14,269 bases of DNA from Fimbriimonadales bacterium. GTDB lineage: Bacteria > Armatimonadota > Fimbriimonadia > Fimbriimonadales > GBS-DC. Positions 14,092 to 14,269 of the stretch are shown in pieces. The translations under genes and the position numbers were made by a program. Position 1 is the first letter of the stretch. Every line of letters begins with the position of its first letter. Under the pieces are notes generated by a model. The model saw nothing but the letters and a program-made list of their open reading frames with translations, was not told the origin of the DNA and did not search any database. Where the stretch lies: positions 1-14,269 of the forward strand of contig JAOAES010000318.1 of the NCBI GenBank assembly GCA_026416655.1, written 5' to 3'.

Positions 14092-14232
14092 CCTACCTAC
14101 CCCCATAAACTCGTCCACTGCGCGCACCAGATTGCCGTAGTAGCCCCAGTAGAGGCTCACCAGCGCGATTCCTGTGGCGAGCAGGCTGATCAGCACCATC
14201 AGTCGGAAGAAAGCATAAGGCAGCTGTCGCAG
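14089..14232 (-). CDS. C-terminal fragment of an unidentified membrane protein
   Basis: Minus-strand frame of 47 codons plus TAA (14091-14089), open to the point where adapter sequence begins, so the N-terminus is missing. Residues about 11-29 (LMVLISLLATGIALVSLYW) form one membrane helix, followed by a short tail GYYGNLVRAVDEF and then MGVGR. The stop codon, and perhaps the final residues, lie in or next to the right terminus of the palindromic element, so the original 3' end may have been replaced by its insertion. The frame is free of stops and has a plausible membrane composition, but 47 residues are too few to name a family. Confidence 0.5.
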   Translation of the reverse strand: MRQLPYAFFRLMVLISLLATGIALVSLYWGYYGNLVRAVDEFMGVGR

Positions 14233-14234
14233 GT

Positions 14235-14269
14235 CTGTCTCTTATACACATCTCCGAGCCCACGAGACC
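14235..14269. other. Illumina Nextera adapter (sequencing artefact)
   Basis: CTGTCTCTTATACACATCT (14235-14253) is the Tn5 mosaic end used in Nextera libraries. CCGAGCCCACGAGAC (14254-14268) is the rest of the Nextera transposase adapter next to the i7 index, and 14269 would be the first index base. These bases are not genomic. Confidence 0.97.

Noticed and set aside
14235..14269. Tn5-like transposon end
   Set aside because: The mosaic end is followed by the commercial index-side adapter, so it is library adapter and not a genomic transposon.

Overview
The window is a GC-rich bacterial contig end carrying eleven complete or nearly complete protein genes plus one fragment at each edge. No RNA gene, CRISPR array or complete transposon is visible. 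The mixture suggests a free-living, motile, diderm bacterium. Evidence includes a C-terminal fragment like the uncharacterised DUF6785/DUF6784 membrane proteins, a 7TM histidine kinase, a LacI regulator, a REC-PilZ response regulator beside a flagellin, and an RseB-like envelope-stress operon. Armatimonadota is my best guess from gene content, but it is a guess. The last 35 bases are Illumina Nextera adapter, not genome, so the contig is a sequencing or assembly product with an untrimmed end.

Left part (1-7652, all plus strand). A partial multi-pass membrane protein is followed by cinA overlapping thpR, a known pairing. In some bacteria recA follows this pair; here a seven-helix histidine kinase with its own candidate promoter follows instead. 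A LacI-family regulator comes next, with a good extended -10 promoter and a candidate self-operator, then serC and radA, which may share its transcript.

Middle part (7655-11610, all minus strand). A saccharopine dehydrogenase-like enzyme meets radA tail to tail with only 2 bases between them. Upstream of it is a flagellin gene whose strong intrinsic terminator lies just ahead of the dehydrogenase ribosome site. Upstream of flagellin is a response regulator made of a receiver, a YcgR-N-like linker and a PilZ domain. It starts with TTG, and a perfect sigma-54 promoter lies in front of it. Together these suggest phosphorelay plus c-di-GMP control of flagellar output.

Right part (11786-13892, plus strand). 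This is a compact ECF sigma / zinc anti-sigma / RseB-like operon with two ATGA overlaps and a candidate ECF-type autoregulatory promoter. It is divergent from the response regulator, and the shared 175-bp intergenic region also holds a perfect 13-bp palindrome.

End (13893-14269). A roughly 190-bp nested palindromic element with 18-19 bp imperfect terminal inverted repeats lies after the RseB-like gene. Its right terminus supplies the stop codon of an incomplete minus-strand membrane protein gene, which runs into the adapter.
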